In this document: positions 12,076 through 23,183 of the stretch, in pieces | Numbering within the stretch: position 1 is the stretch's first letter | Layout: each line of letters opens with the position of its first letter | Source of the DNA: Engraulis encrasicolus | Lineage: Eukaryota; Chordata; Actinopteri; Clupeiformes; Engraulidae | Length of the DNA: 64,000 nt | Reading direction: 5' to 3' | Assembly: GCF_034702125.1 (NCBI RefSeq) | Contig: NC_085876.1 | Span: 12,325,253-12,389,252, forward strand | Made by a program: the position numbers and the translations under genes | Notes under the pieces: generated by a model | Database searches by the model: none | Told to the model about the DNA's origin: nothing | Seen by the model: only the letters and a program-made list of their open reading frames with translations

Positions 12076-12995
12076 CCCCCGTATACAGTTCACTTAGAAT
12101 GCCAATAGAGTTCTTCAGTAACGCGGAAGCATGTAGTAGATTGTAGTCTTTCATGTTAGCATTTAAGGACTTCCTGGTTCGTATCGGCTTCCGGCCTCCA
12201 TTGGGAATGAATTGGGGTAAATTTCAAATAAGCTCCGAGTGCAAGCACGCGCTTAGCGAACCCCCGCAAACTGTCGAGGGTGTTAAAAATAGGCTGTAGG
12301 TATGACATGGTTGATCATTTTGTGTCAAACTTCGACATAAATACGATGTTGCGTCCATATGCTAAACCCGGAAACTTTTGGCGACTACAGAAGCAGCGCC
12401 TGTATCTTACGTCATGTACGTGCGGAAGGTTGTACCCATGGCAACCAAAGGAAAGTATGTAGTTCGGAAGTTTTAATGATCAGAAAGGGGTTAGCAATAT
12501 TGAATTATAATCGTCATGATTTAACATGTGAATACACCAACATGATGATACGATCCGTTCCACTAATGAGAAAGGGATGCGGGGGCACGCTAATGTTCGT
12601 TGTTGCCGTGCAACTTATATTTTTGCCAAACCTGAATCTCTATGGCGTTTTGCAATGTAAAAAATCGCCATCGAACCGGTAGTCCAAACGCCGCATACAA
12701 GTTGACGTCAACGCTGAAGAGCTCTATTGAGTCTGAGTGTGCCATTTGATCAACAGTGTTTCCGTCGAATGTGTCTCCTTTTACTTATTTTAAACCGCTG
12801 TCCTCTTGTCGGAAGCACCTCCACTGTTTCTGTCTCTGCACCCTACCGCCAGCGCTGCATGTGGCGTTTCGATCTCCATTTTTCCAAACAGGGTGGTGCA
12901 TTCAAATTGACTTGGCATTTGAATGTATTTTAATACCATATATGTTTACTTGGCTGCGTTTCGGGATGCAAATTACCCAGAGTGTGTGCGTACAC
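12076..12995. other. no recognisable gene
   Basis: Short open frames on the plus strand (12280-13031) overlap each other in different frames. None resembles a known family. Confidence 0.4.
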
Positions 12996-13340
12996 ATTGT
13001 TGCCAAAAAACGCTATTGTCTCACTGAATAGTCGCTAGAAGTCGCTAGATGACATGACAGCATCACGCACGACACGCTGATGCCTAGAAAACGTGCCCAC
13101 ATGCCATCATTCACAGGAGTACAGTACAAATGAGAAGTGCTAACTACTGTTTGTAGATCTGAGCTTATCAGCAGCCCTGCTTAATTGTGGGAAACTGGCG
13201 CGCACTGTTACAATTATGTTGAAAAAACCAATTATATCGCCATTGAAAATGCACATTTTAAAAAGTTGCCAGTTGCACCAAAGAAAAATCGCTTGAGTGG
13301 CTAGATGAGGGTTTTTAGTTGCCAGGGACGTCAAAAAGTT
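12996..13340. repeat. dispersed repeat, copy 2
   Basis: This is a longer relative of the block at 6769-7034, with the same order of landmarks. It ends near AGTTGCCAG at about 13319. It is non-coding and a presumed hAT MITE derivative. Confidence 0.5.
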
Positions 13341-13496
13341 GCTATTTTCTACATCTACAATAGAGGCCTAGCATTTTAGTATTTGCTTGCAGTTCGCAGG
13401 TCGCCTATTGTAGCTCTACTAAGCATTGCCAAACCCCATTCATGCTCTGACATGACGCCATATCGGGCCATCATCCTCCAATGTGCTCCTTTTTTT

Positions 13497-13700
13497 CTTT
13501 TCCAAATTGTCCATCATCAACATCCTCTTCCATTACTATGTATATATATATATATTAAATGTGTCCAATACGTTTTCCCATTCTTCATTTCCATTCTCTC
13601 CTGTGAGCTCCAAAAAAATACATTTCCTGCCCTGATTTTTTTCCAAAATATTCTTTTCCAAATTGTCCTTCATCAACATCCTCTTCCGTTACTATAGGCC
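13497..13700. repeat. two direct copies of a ~160-bp unit
   Basis: TTCCAAATTGTCC, a trinucleotide-rich spacer, ATCCTCTTCC and TTACTAT recur with a spacing of about 160 bp (13499 and 13658), each followed by a TATATA run. This looks like a local tandem duplication. Confidence 0.6.
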
Positions 13701-13783
13701 TATATATTTTACTAATTGCCCAAATTGCCTGCACCTGGACTTGGCTTCCACCACATTTTAACCAATGCCCCATACAATGGGCC

Positions 13784-14360
13784 TTAAAGGGACACTGTGC
13801 AGGAAATGGTCAAAAAAGGTACTGCCACTATGCTGCTCATTGAAACTTGGTTGCCTATTGCCAAATTTGATCTTTACATGAAAGTTTACTAAGTAATAAA
13901 CAAATATTTTCTAGTATGGTCCAAGTACAGTCATTTTTGCAGCTAAAAATGGCTATTTTTGGAAATTCATAGAATTTGATGGTGGTGGTAAGTATTCATG
14001 AAAAGGGTGACATTAGTGAATGGGTAGCATGAATTCTGGAAATAAACAACTAAAAATCTCCCTTTAAATTATATGGGTCGATAAAATACATTTAAAAATC
14101 AAATCATGTATTTTATGAAATAGTTAGCAACACACTTCAACTATTGTCCTTGTATTGTGGGTTGATGGGCATTTTCACATGATTAAGCCATTTTTGACAG
14201 AGGTGAGCCTCCTTCTCCGTTAATTTCCATTTGTCTGATCTACCTACAGATAATGGCCGCTACAGATTGCCGTAAAAAGGGGGACGGGGTCACCTCTAGT
14301 GTTATTTTCTACCTCTATGCTTTACACCCACTGAGGACATATTAAATCTCGTTTGTTGCT
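13784..14360. repeat. TTAA-type repeat (TTAAAGGGACACTGTGC end)
   Basis: The block starts TTAAAGGGACACTGTGCAGG followed by AAATGGTCAAAAA. The same start recurs at 54752. The terminal TTAA suggests a piggyBac- or Kolobok-type MITE. I did not find the mirrored CACAGTGTCCC end, so this copy seems truncated. Confidence 0.5.
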
Positions 14361-14454
14361 GGTGTTCTATTCCTGCATTTTTGAGTCGTTGCCACCAGGG
14401 GGCGACATGTACACTATATCGGTTATTTTTTTCCCTTTACACTTGTGCTTGTGG

Positions 14455-14650
14455 CCTGGCCCAGCCTCCGTGGAGAAAACAATTAAGTTTCCCAGCTGTC
14501 AGCCTAGCCAGAGCAATTTTTGGGGGACTATTTTTCATTCACCATCCCATGAGAAAATGACATTAGAATTGTGCTTTTGCAAGATATTGAATGAATTTTG
14601 TGTCGTCAGTGACATCATCATGAGGTCACAAGCAGGCAAGGGAGGACAGA
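14455..14650. repeat. partial copy of the MITE at 22879-23183, inverted
   Basis: Shared landmarks in order are GTTTCCCAGCTGTCAGCCTA, CATTCACCATCCCA, GCTTTTGCAAGATATTGAA and GACATCATCATGA. They read here on the plus strand and at 23,000-23,125 on the minus strand. The outer TIRs are missing here. Confidence 0.7.
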
Positions 14651-14881
14651 AGTCCGCAGATTGGAATGCACCCAATTGCACCCCATATCTTCCTTCCTGT
14701 CCCGTACCCAGCACCATGTTCTTTAGTATTTTACTCCAGGAGGCTGAGTAAGTACCGTATGTACAGCAGTACTACAAAGCTCAGGCACAACATGGAGGCC
14801 ATCAAAAGTTCACAGTGATGATCCATTTCCTCCTCCGTTTGACGCACAATGATGAGCTGCTTTCCCTCTCTCCTGAAGCTG

Positions 14882-15080
14882 TTACTCCTGCTTTACCCAC
14901 TTTGCCTGAAGGGCTCTTGCCATCTCGTTGTCTCTGATCTCCCGCAGTACCCTCTTCCAAGCCTGACCTAGCCTTGGGTTGGCCTCTTCCTGGTAGAACC
15001 ACACGTCGCAGACGTTGACTTCCCGGATAGTGACCTTCCTGTCCGCCTTCCTCCAGCCTTGGGGGAAAGGTGCTCCACTC
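14882..15080 (-). pseudogene. unknown ORF cut by the hAT insertion, distal part
   Basis: On the minus strand a frame ending at 14882 reads GWRKADRKVTIREVNVCDVW, then FYQEEANPRLGQAWKRV, then LREIRDNEMARALQAKW. This has a biased, coding-like composition that I do not recognise. It runs into the hAT insertion at 15080. The matching upstream DNA is at 21023-21300, beyond the element. After removing the insertion the joined frame is still interrupted by a stop or frameshift. It may be a decayed exon or an older repetitive element. Confidence 0.35.
15073..15080. repeat. hAT target-site duplication, left copy
   Basis: CTCCACTC, repeated exactly at 21023-21030, immediately outside the element termini. 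Confidence 0.93.
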
Positions 15081-15447
15081 TAGAGGATGACATTTTTCGG
15101 GAATTCCCGCGAGACACGTGATTCCCGCGGGATTTCACGTGAAACAGGAATCAACATTGTATCCATCTCGTGATTGGGACAGGACAGGAATAATAAGCCA
15201 CAGGAGCGGGCAAGAGCGGGAACGGCAAAATAGATTAAAATTATTTTTACTATTTTTACCGTGTAAAACAATCACAGTTCATGTTTACAATCCTCGAGCA
15301 GAAAAATGAACATGGTCAAAATAACGGTTCAGAACTACAAGTCCGACAGTGCTTTGAGACTTCCGTTCTATCCCAGCAGCTGCCGGAAAGTAAACACCAA
15401 AAAACCCAAGCGCGGGAAAACAACGTAGGCTAGCTACTACGGCGACA

Positions 15448-18400
15448 ATGGATGTGCAGGGCGAAAAAGCTGAGAAAGAAAAGCTGCAAGTTAAAGTTAG
15501 GAATAAAGACCCGTCTATTAGACTCGTACCACTTCAGGGAAAGTCTGAAGTGCTTCAGAAATTTCATAGAGTGGAACTCGATGGCAGTAATACTTCTTAT
15601 GCTGCGTGCAAAACTTGTCTGACATGTGTGAAGTATAAACCCGAGGCAGGGACGAGTGGGCTCAAAAGGCACACATGTAAGAGCCACAACGGAAGCCAGC
15701 CTCAAATCGAGTCATTTCTTCTGAAGCGCAAGCTGCCTGCCGGGGTGAAGGGCCGAATGACAGATAAAATCGCCCGAATGTGTTGTCAGGACCTGCGCCC
15801 TTTTGCTATTGTTGAGGGTCGTGGGTTTAAGGCCGTGGCACAAGAGCTTCTCCGAATTGGAGCGGCATATGGCTCTTCAATAGAATCCGATGACCTTCTC
15901 CCCTCGGCGAGAACCGTTTCGAGACACATTGAGGGGGAATATGACCGCGTGAAGGCTACCGTTCGAGAGGAGCTCAAACAGGTATGTAGCCTACGTATTC
16001 TTGCTGGCTGCACAGTTTTGTCCTATAGGCTACCTTGCTGCTACCTAGCCTTTACGAAAGATAACTGTTGATCTGCAGCCCTAGCTCTGTGAAATGTAAT
16101 GGTGTATAGTCATTGAGAGTAAATAGATGTCAATGTGTATAGTCCTACATGAAAAGACTGAATCTCTAAAATCATATGAATGCCGTGTAGCCTATGACCT
16201 TTTCTGAACATGTCAACACTGTTGGTCTGTACTGCAGAAGAACAACTGTAGGTATTTGCCACCTAAGTCATGAGATTTCCGAATTATGGGGTCACATAAT
16301 TATTGTTGTTGTTGTTATTATTATTGTTATTATTATTATTGTTATTATTATGTTCATTCAGTGCAGAGACCATGCCCTGACAACAGACCTGTGGACTGAA
16401 GAAAGGACCAATACCCACTATATCACATTAACAGTGCACTATGTTACGCAAAGCTGGGAAATGGCAAACAGGGTCCTAGCAACCAGGGAAATGGTTGGGG
16501 TCAAAACTGGCGAACACATCAAAAACACAGTGGAAGAAATCCTTCAGGTACAGTATATTTATCTTGCAATTACTTTTGTTCATGTATTCAGCAAGCACAC
16601 TGGAGGTGTGACACTGTACTGTCTTGTTTTCTATATTTTATAATATGGTTTAAAAGTGAAAATTGTCCTCTGACTTATAGTCATTGATGTATAATATCTG
16701 TTTGTCTTAGTTGCTGTTTTTGCTAAGTTTTTGTTTGTGTGTCCCCCCACCCTGCTGTCTTTAACCCATCATAGGAATTTGGCATACAGAGCCCCACAAA
16801 TGTTTTCGTGACAGACAATGGGTCAAACGTTGTTGCAGCTTTCAGAGAGTACACCCGCCTATCCTGTGCTGGCCACAATCTAAATTTGGTACTTAAATAC
16901 ACATTTGACCACCTCCAAGCAGACAGCCAAGTCAACAGGCTGATTAAGGACTGCAAGGTCCTTGTGGCCCACTTTAAAAAAGCCGGGTAAGAATAAATTA
17001 CATTTTGCTGTCCCTGCTGTCTTGCCTCTTTTGGTTGTTTTTAATATATACAAAACTTAATTGTGTACAGTCCAATGCAAACAGGCCACAAGTAGGATAC
17101 GGTACATGTGCATTTGTATGTCCCTGGCACTAATACTAAGAAGGAACAGTAAGAAAGTATGACTTAGGTGAACGATGCCCCTAGCATTTATCTTTAATTC
17201 AGGTGGCATAGAAATGGTTTTCAAATGGTTTTCAAACGGTTTGAAAGATCTTGTCTGGCTCTTCAAACTACACAAACTTCTGTTAATCTTGTAATAACTG
17301 TAACCTTGTGTTTCTTGTGCACTTTTTTTAAATGCACTTCAGATTGCAAAAGGAGCTGGAGCATACGCTGAAACAGGCCATAGAGACCCGCTGGAACTCC
17401 AAACTACAGATGCTTCAGTCAATTCAAGCTGCTTTGAGATCGGGAAAGCTGCATAGTGTTCTTCTTCAGCGTCGAGAGCTCCGCTACCTTCAGAACATTG
17501 ATTCAGATTTATTGGAGGACCTGATCAAACTTCTGGAGCCCTTTGATGAGGCCACGAGACACCTCTCCTGCGAGAGCCAGCCTACTCTTCATCTCGTCCT
17601 GCCCACCAAGGCGACCCTGCTGAGGGGGCTAACAGTAAAGAGTGAGGACAGCGCCATCGTTAAAGAGGTAATTAAATTAGTGCAGTGCTGTTTTTGCTGT
17701 ATTTGGGGACAACTTAAGTTGCTGGTAGCCTCTGGTCTTCCATAATAAAAGGGCTTATAAGATAGCCTGGCTGTCCTATCTCCAACCTAAATCCCTAACA
17801 AGATTTGGTCTTGGAAACATCTAGTCATTTTCTGTTTCGAGAAGTCAATCTGAACTTCTCAGAAAGCTATTTAAAGCTTCATTGAAAGATGTTTTCACAT
17901 GTGGTGTTGCCATGTCAGATCTGTACACACAACCATCCAATTCCCATATGGCAAATGTGATTAGGCAGAAAGAAATGGGGGCGAGCATGGAATGCAGCAT
18001 GATAATTCTCATCACCAGAAACAGCATGCCTGTTTTGAGTGTGTATGCTCTGATGATGTAAAGTAAAGTAACTGTATTAATCCCACAGGAAGCTAATGTA
18101 ATGTTGAAAATACTAACAAATTGTGTTTATTTCATTCCAACTCCCAGCTGAAAGGCCACTTAGCACAGGCAGTGGAACTTAAGTTCCAAGTCCATATCTA
18201 CCACAAGGTAGCAACTGCCCTTGCCCCTTCCCTAAGGAGCTTTCTCAGAAAGACCGTTACGGCTGTGGAATACGAGGAGGTGGTCGACACTCTCGCGACC
18301 ATGACAGTGCCAGGACAGGGAGTCAGGGTCCTTGAGGAGCGTGAGGAGGAGGAAGAGGGGGAATAACACAAACGAAGCAGCACCCACTGAGCATCATTTA

Positions 18401-18960
18401 CATGAATGCAAAGTGTTTGTGTGTGTGAGACAGTCAGACACACAGAGACAAACACACAGTCAGACACACAGAGTCAGAGTCAGACACACAGAGTCAGAGT
18501 CAGACACACAGAGTCAGAGTCAGACACACACAGAGACAGACACACAGAGACCGACAGAGAGAGAGAGAATTGTTCTATAACAATGTCTTATTTTCCTTTA
18601 GATGCACCACCGATTGCAGGACCATCAGGGGCCACAGACGTCGACAGCTTTTTTTCATCTTGCTTCGAGGAGGAGGAGGAGAGGGAGGACAGGAGAGAAG
18701 AGGTGGCATCGGGCCGTGAGTTAGTACAACTGTACATGCACCAGAATGTCAACATCACCCGTGGTCAGTCTCTGCTAGGTGTCTGGAGGGGCATGTCCGG
18801 TGGCCTAGTGCCGGTGGCCAAAAGGGTTCTGGCAATCCCCGCCACCAGTACCCCTTCCGAGCGGTCTTTTAGTGCTGCTGGACGGTTGATAGAAGAGAGA
18901 CGCACTGCCCTTCACCCCGACAACGTTGATGCACTTTTGTTTTTGCACAGCAACCTTTAG
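15448..18960 (+). CDS. hAT transposase, BED finger type, six exons, apparently intact
   Basis: Exons: 15448-15981, 16362-16547, 16775-16986, 17343-17667, 18148-18340 and 18602-18960. All introns have GT-AG ends, and the phases join into one 602-residue frame, close to Hermes (about 612). A BED-type zinc finger uses C54, C57, H75 and H80. A Hermes-like DNA-binding segment contains DLLPSARTVSRHI (about 149-161). Catalytic residues visible are D187 (TTDLW), D254 (VTDNGSN) and E570 (STPSERSFSAAG), plus the C271-x2-H274 pair (CAGHNLN). The C-terminal dimerisation region ends VDALLFLHSNL. It would act in the nucleus, cutting and joining the element ends. The start was chosen as the first ATG of the open first exon. 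The fifth donor (GTGAGG at 18341) is the least certain junction. A polyadenylation signal, AATAAA, is at 19524. I see no inactivating change. Confidence 0.9.
18430..18572. repeat. CAGACACACAGAGT minisatellite in the last intron
   Basis: Units of GTCAGACACACAGAGTCAGA are repeated several times and then grade into (GA)n. It lies inside intron 5 of the transposase gene, so it is not expected to disturb the coding sequence. Confidence 0.8.
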
Positions 18961-19380
18961 ATTTATTTGTTTATTTGTTGCATCCTATTTTTTCTGGGGT
19001 CCTTGCAGCCTTTGGTTTAGCTGCTGAATTAGTCTTGCTGCCTTGCACTACCTGAAGTTTTGATATATGTGTTCATGCATTAGACCATACTATGTTAAAA
19101 TACTCCCATCTGACTGTTGGGGAGGTGCCTTTTTTCCTAATATACTGTAATCCACAGTTTTGTTTTTGCACAGCAACCTTTAGATTTATTTGTTTATTTG
19201 TTGCATCCTATTTTTTCTGGGGTCCTTGCAGCCTTTGGTTTAGCTGCTGAATTAGTCTTGCTGCCTTGCACTACCTGAAGTTTTGATATATGTGTTCATG
19301 CATTAGACCATACTATGTTAAAATACTCCCATCTGACTGTTGGGGAGGTGCCTTTTTTCCTAATATACTGTAATCCACAG
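18935..19380. repeat. 223-bp tandem duplication over the transposase 3' end
   Basis: 18935-19157 is repeated essentially without change at 19158-19380. The first unit contains the last 26 coding bases including the stop. The second therefore carries a duplicate of the end of the ORF as 3' untranslated DNA. The lack of visible divergence suggests a recent event. Confidence 0.9.
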
Positions 19381-19981
19381 TTTTCCCCCCATCATTATTG
19401 TATCTCATTAGTTGTGAATCAAAAATATTCCGCTCTTCATATGTAGTTAAGTGACAAGTGCTCGGTTAACAGGAATTCCCTCTCTCAGCCATATGTCTGT
19501 AATGGCTCACCAATTTTATGTTCAATAAAATCAATTTTTTGTGATTTAGTATTCAGTATTTATTTTTTCACCCTTTTTTGAACTAAATATCTAATATTTC
19601 ATCTTTGGGGGTGGTCGTACAATTTAAGATTTTCAGGGGTAGCAGGTGTCTATGGTGAATATGGTTAAAAAGCCATTTGGAATCGCATGAAATAAACTGA
19701 AAAAGAATGCTTACAAGTAAACCAAGTCAATACACATTATTACACGGTAGGATTTATTTAACTTAGATGAACATGTAGTGACTTGGTTCAACTGACATCC
19801 ATTCCAAAGGACTACAACTGCTTAGTAGGTGGCAAATATGCAAACAGGTAGACCCTATTTAAAAACACTCCAAAAAAAAAAAATTACAGGAGTGGGACAG
19901 GATTGGGATTACTTTTGAGCAGGAGCGGGCAGGATTGGGAGTCGTTCCGCACAGGACAGGACAGGACAGGATTTATTTTTT

Positions 19982-20909
19982 AGATGCGTCCCAGCATCTC
20001 TATAAGAGGGTCTGTCTGTCCGTCCGTCCGTCCGTCCGTCCGTCCGCCTTCAATTGTGTCTGAAACGCTTTCTTTAAATTGTTCCTTCCTGTGGCCACAG
20101 GGCGGCAGACTTGCCATTTTGGACCGGAGCGAATACGTGCAAGCATAGCCTTTCCAGAGGGCCTAAACCGGATGCTAAGGTTGGCGAAAAGTAGCCTAGC
20201 TACAGGCTAACTGACAAACGTGAGGCCAACAACTCAGCCGATCGTGATGTACGCCACAAATAGACCAATCGACCTCATATTTAGACACTACAATGTTGAT
20301 TTCTGCCTTCGATTTTCATCAGTTAAGAAATCTAGCGTCGGATTAACACATTATTTACAATAGAGAATCTTTGGTAAAGCGAGTTGCCGCCATGTTTGTT
20401 TTCCACAATCACCCGGGTAGAGAGCTCACGTGCAGCATTCTGGGTAATTGAGTTTCACTGCTTTGTGCCTTGACGGTGAAGCTGGTATTGAAAAAAAGTC
20501 CATAAGCGCATGATTCACCCAAACGGTTTTATTTATTTATTATTTGTCGATGTTTAGATTCTTTCCCACATGCACATACTGCTGAAATGGCGTGATACTA
20601 AAGGTTGTTAGGCCTAATAAATGTCTGGTAATTTGTAATGTTCACTTCATCTAGGCTTTGTGAAATTTCAAATCATATGGTTCTTTTCCAAATCCAATAA
20701 TGATGATAAGCTTATTATACCCTAAACTGCAAAAATTAAAGCCATGTCTCGCCATTTTGCTGCCTTGCTGCCTGCCACAATATTTGGAGTGTCCATGATG
20801 ACCAATAAACAAAAAGTACATCCCCGGGGGGCGTTGACAGAGGAGGCCGGGGGGGGGGCGTTTGGGGGGGAAAATGGCATAGTTGGAACTGGCATAGAGG
20901 GACGCATCT
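19982..20909. mobile_element. possible nested insertion in the hAT 3' region
   Basis: AGATGCGTCCC at 19982 and GGGACGCATCT at 20899 form a perfect 11-bp inverted pair. They interrupt sequence that otherwise resembles the GGACAGGA-rich subterminal region. I see no clear target duplication. The interior holds (CCGT)n, no recognisable gene, and very G-rich DNA near 20825-20875. Confidence 0.4.
20012..20047. repeat. (CCGT)n microsatellite
   Basis: GTCCGTCCGTCC... lies within the 3' part of the hAT element. Confidence 0.85.
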
Positions 20910-21022
20910 GTTGTCCGCCTGTCGGCCTTGTTTTACTCTGGACCAGGATTGGGCAGGACAGGATTTTTTTTCTGGGAGCAGGACAGGACAGGAGTGAAAA
21001 TCCACTCCCGTGTCATGCTCTA

Positions 21023-21295
21023 CTCCACTCCTTGTTGGCCGCCGTCATCTTCCTGCGCCTCAGCAGCGTTTGAAGTTCACTTTGCGCATCAAGTTGACTT
21101 TGTGCATCTTGAGGAATCGCTCTGCAGATCGGCCTCTCTAGCTCTATGGACCCTTTCCTCGATCCTCAGCCTCTCCCACTCATCCTGGCTATCACCTGCA
21201 CCTCCACACACAATACATCTGAAGAGAGTGGCATGCCAGCCTCCTGACTTCCTCTCTTTTCTATTTTCCTTGTTGTTTTTCACCTTCTCTCTCAC
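21023..21295 (-). pseudogene. unknown ORF cut by the hAT insertion, proximal part
   Basis: The first 8 bases are the right copy of the CTCCACTC duplication. Beyond it the minus strand has coding-like frames, including DEWERLRIEERVHRAREADL and, in another frame, LLRRRKMTAANKEW. These frames run toward the insertion point and correspond to the other half at 14882-15080. I do not recognise the product. Confidence 0.35.
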
Positions 21296-21478
21296 TCCTC
21301 CTCCTATTTCCCTTCTCGTTTTTCTCCTTCTCTTTCTCTCCCTTCTTCCTATTTTCCTTCTAGTTTTTCTCCTTCTCTTTCTCTCCCTTCTTCCTATTTT
21401 CCTTCTAGTTTTTCTCCTTCTCTCCCTTCTTCCTATTTTCCTGCTTGTTTTTCTCCTCCTCTTTCTCCCCCTTGTTCC
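21296..21478. repeat. CT-rich minisatellite, ~50-bp unit
   Basis: The unit CCTTCTTCCTATTTTCCTTC, followed by TAGTTTTTCTCC, is repeated about four times. The open plus-strand frame with leucine/phenylalanine repeats here is a by-product of the repeat and not a gene. Confidence 0.8.
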
Positions 21479-22647
21479 AATCAGGTTTGGTCATCAGTGT
21501 GTGGGCATCACCTGCCTCACTTGTACCTGCAGGAATCCTCAATCTCAGCATTGCCTAGCAGGGTGCTGTAGTGGCCCGAGGTCTCCTCCAATCAGGTCTA
21601 TGTTCACAGTTGAAAACATAACTCACAATCATGTATGAAGACTAATGTTATCTGGAAAGAGGGGGAGAGACATGAGACAAATCGATAGTGGACAAGTGTA
21701 ATGCTAAAGCAAGGAGGAAGTGTGGTCTAGCTACTTCATAACAGTGTAAGATCTTGCTACATACAGTATTTCTACAGTGACATACATGCTCTTCTTTATT
21801 CAGTGCCCTTTTTTTTCGTTTTCTTTTTTTGTTTTCCTAAGCCCCTAAAATATATTTAAAATAAATAAATACATGTATTTGGTAGTTTTAGACATAGTAT
21901 GAGGTTCTGCTTTCAGGTTGTGTGCGGAATAAATTACATGTACATATGTAAAGTGACTTCATGCTTAAGTATGCATGAGCTATGTTTAAGTTTATATTTC
22001 ATTGGAAGTAAAAAATGTAGCTTTTTTTTATTTATTTTTCATTTGTACCCACTAGAATAACATTGTGACCTCCAACCAACCACAGGATGCTTTTGACAAC
22101 CCATATCTTTCGATTCAAAATAAAATATAATTGATTCTATGGCATTGATTCTGTATTGAAATGGTTTTCTCCTGAAATTAAAATTAACTACAAATGTGAC
22201 AACCATTCCCAGTATTTCCATACTCCACCCTGTGTCCTTCATAAAACATGGAACTGAGCACTTGATTTGTGATACAATGTCGCCATCTGCTGGCATCATT
22301 AGGCTCCATAGTGTGTGAAGAGGAAACCACATCAGTTGTGAAATGATTTGGCCTGTTTTTTGGTCCCTGTCCAGCCCTGCATACACACACAGACTCAAAC
22401 CTGGTCCTAGCAGACACAGTACATCATAGCACAGATATTGTCACAAACACAAAGCAAAATTGACAACAATCAAACAAAAAAGGAGTACAAAAATATCCAA
22501 GGGAAAATAATGATTCTATATGACTGGTCATTTGTCTGACTTGTCTCTGCAGAGCCGTCTTTATCATATTGTAGGCCTGCCTCGGAAAACATTTTAATCA
22601 GTTTTACAAGTAAGATGCCGACAGATTGTAACATCATAGTGCAACTG
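21479..22647. other. no recognisable gene
   Basis: AT-rich DNA with a few short unconvincing frames. No repeat family identified. Confidence 0.4.
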
Positions 22648-22875
22648 TGTAGGGTAGCTGTGGCCTAATGTTTAGGGAGGTGGATTTAAGATTAGAGGAC
22701 TGCTGGTTCGAATTCCACCCTTACCTCTCCCTACACTTCTATTCATGGCTGAAGTTCCCTTGAGCAAGGCACCTAACCCCACTTTGCTCCAGGGCCTGTA
22801 ACCAATACCCTGTGTAAGGTACTTTGGATAAAAGCATCAGCTCAGTGTAATGTGAGGTAATGTCAAGTAAAGTTA
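22648..22875 (+). repeat. tRNA-derived SINE
   Basis: The head has an A-box-like TAGCTGTGGCCTAATG and a B box GGTTCGAATTCC with tRNA spacing. The body contains TTGAGCAAGGCACCTAACCC, and the tail reads CTTTGGATAAAAGCATCAGC followed by GTAATGT repeats. This head/body/tail order is typical of fish SINEs whose 3' tail is shared with an L2-type LINE. It would be transcribed by RNA polymerase III and mobilised in trans. Confidence 0.85.
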
Positions 22876-22878
22876 ACA

Positions 22879-23183
22879 GAGTGCGTTCCAATATGCGACC
22901 TTGCCTCCTCCACTTGTGCTTGTTTCCTCGTACCAGGAAGTAATATGTCATGATGACATCACTGACAACAGCATTATATTTCAATATCTTGCAAAAGCTC
23001 AATTGTAAACTTTTTTCTCATTTGCAATTGGGATGGTGAATGAAAAACAGTCCCTCAAAAGTTGTTGTGGCTAGGCTGACAGCTGGGAAACTTTATCATT
23101 TTCTCCATGGAGGAGGGGCCGGGAGGCGGGGCGAGGAAACAAGCCAAAGTGGAGGAGGCAAGGCCGCATATTGCAACGCACTC
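22879..23183. mobile_element. 305-bp TIR MITE
   Basis: Inverted termini of about 45 bp start GAGTGCGTTCCAATATGCG on the left and GAGTGCGTTGCAATATGCG on the right (reverse complement). Both run on through CCTTGCCTCCTCCACTT. There is no ORF. It abuts the SINE directly. No clear target duplication was seen, so the superfamily is open. Confidence 0.75.

Larger units (their letters stand above)
15081..21022 (+). mobile_element. complete-looking autonomous hAT transposon
   Basis: The left terminus is TAGAGGATGACA and the right terminus, reverse-complemented, is TAGAGCATGACA (11 of 12 match). Both are flanked by the exact 8-bp duplication CTCCACTC. GGGACAGGACAGG-type motifs recur just inside both ends (about 15176-15190 and 19890-20990), in the position expected for transposase-binding subterminal repeats. 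The body carries a six-exon hAT transposase with all key residues. The 3' part is enlarged by a tandem duplication (18935-19380) and a probable nested insertion (about 19982-20909). Total length is 5,942 bp. The hAT assignment follows from the TSD length, the BED finger, the DDE residues and the C-terminal dimerisation motif. Confidence 0.93.

Noticed and set aside
19982..20015. AGATGCGTCCC...ATCTCTA as the right terminus of the hAT
   Set aside because: No 8-bp duplication of the left flank follows it, whereas TAGAGCATGACA at 21011-21022 is followed by an exact CTCCACTC duplication.
20928..21638. 236-codon plus-strand ORF
   Set aside because: Most of it is the CT-rich minisatellite, giving leucine/phenylalanine repeats, and it crosses the end of the hAT element and its target duplication.
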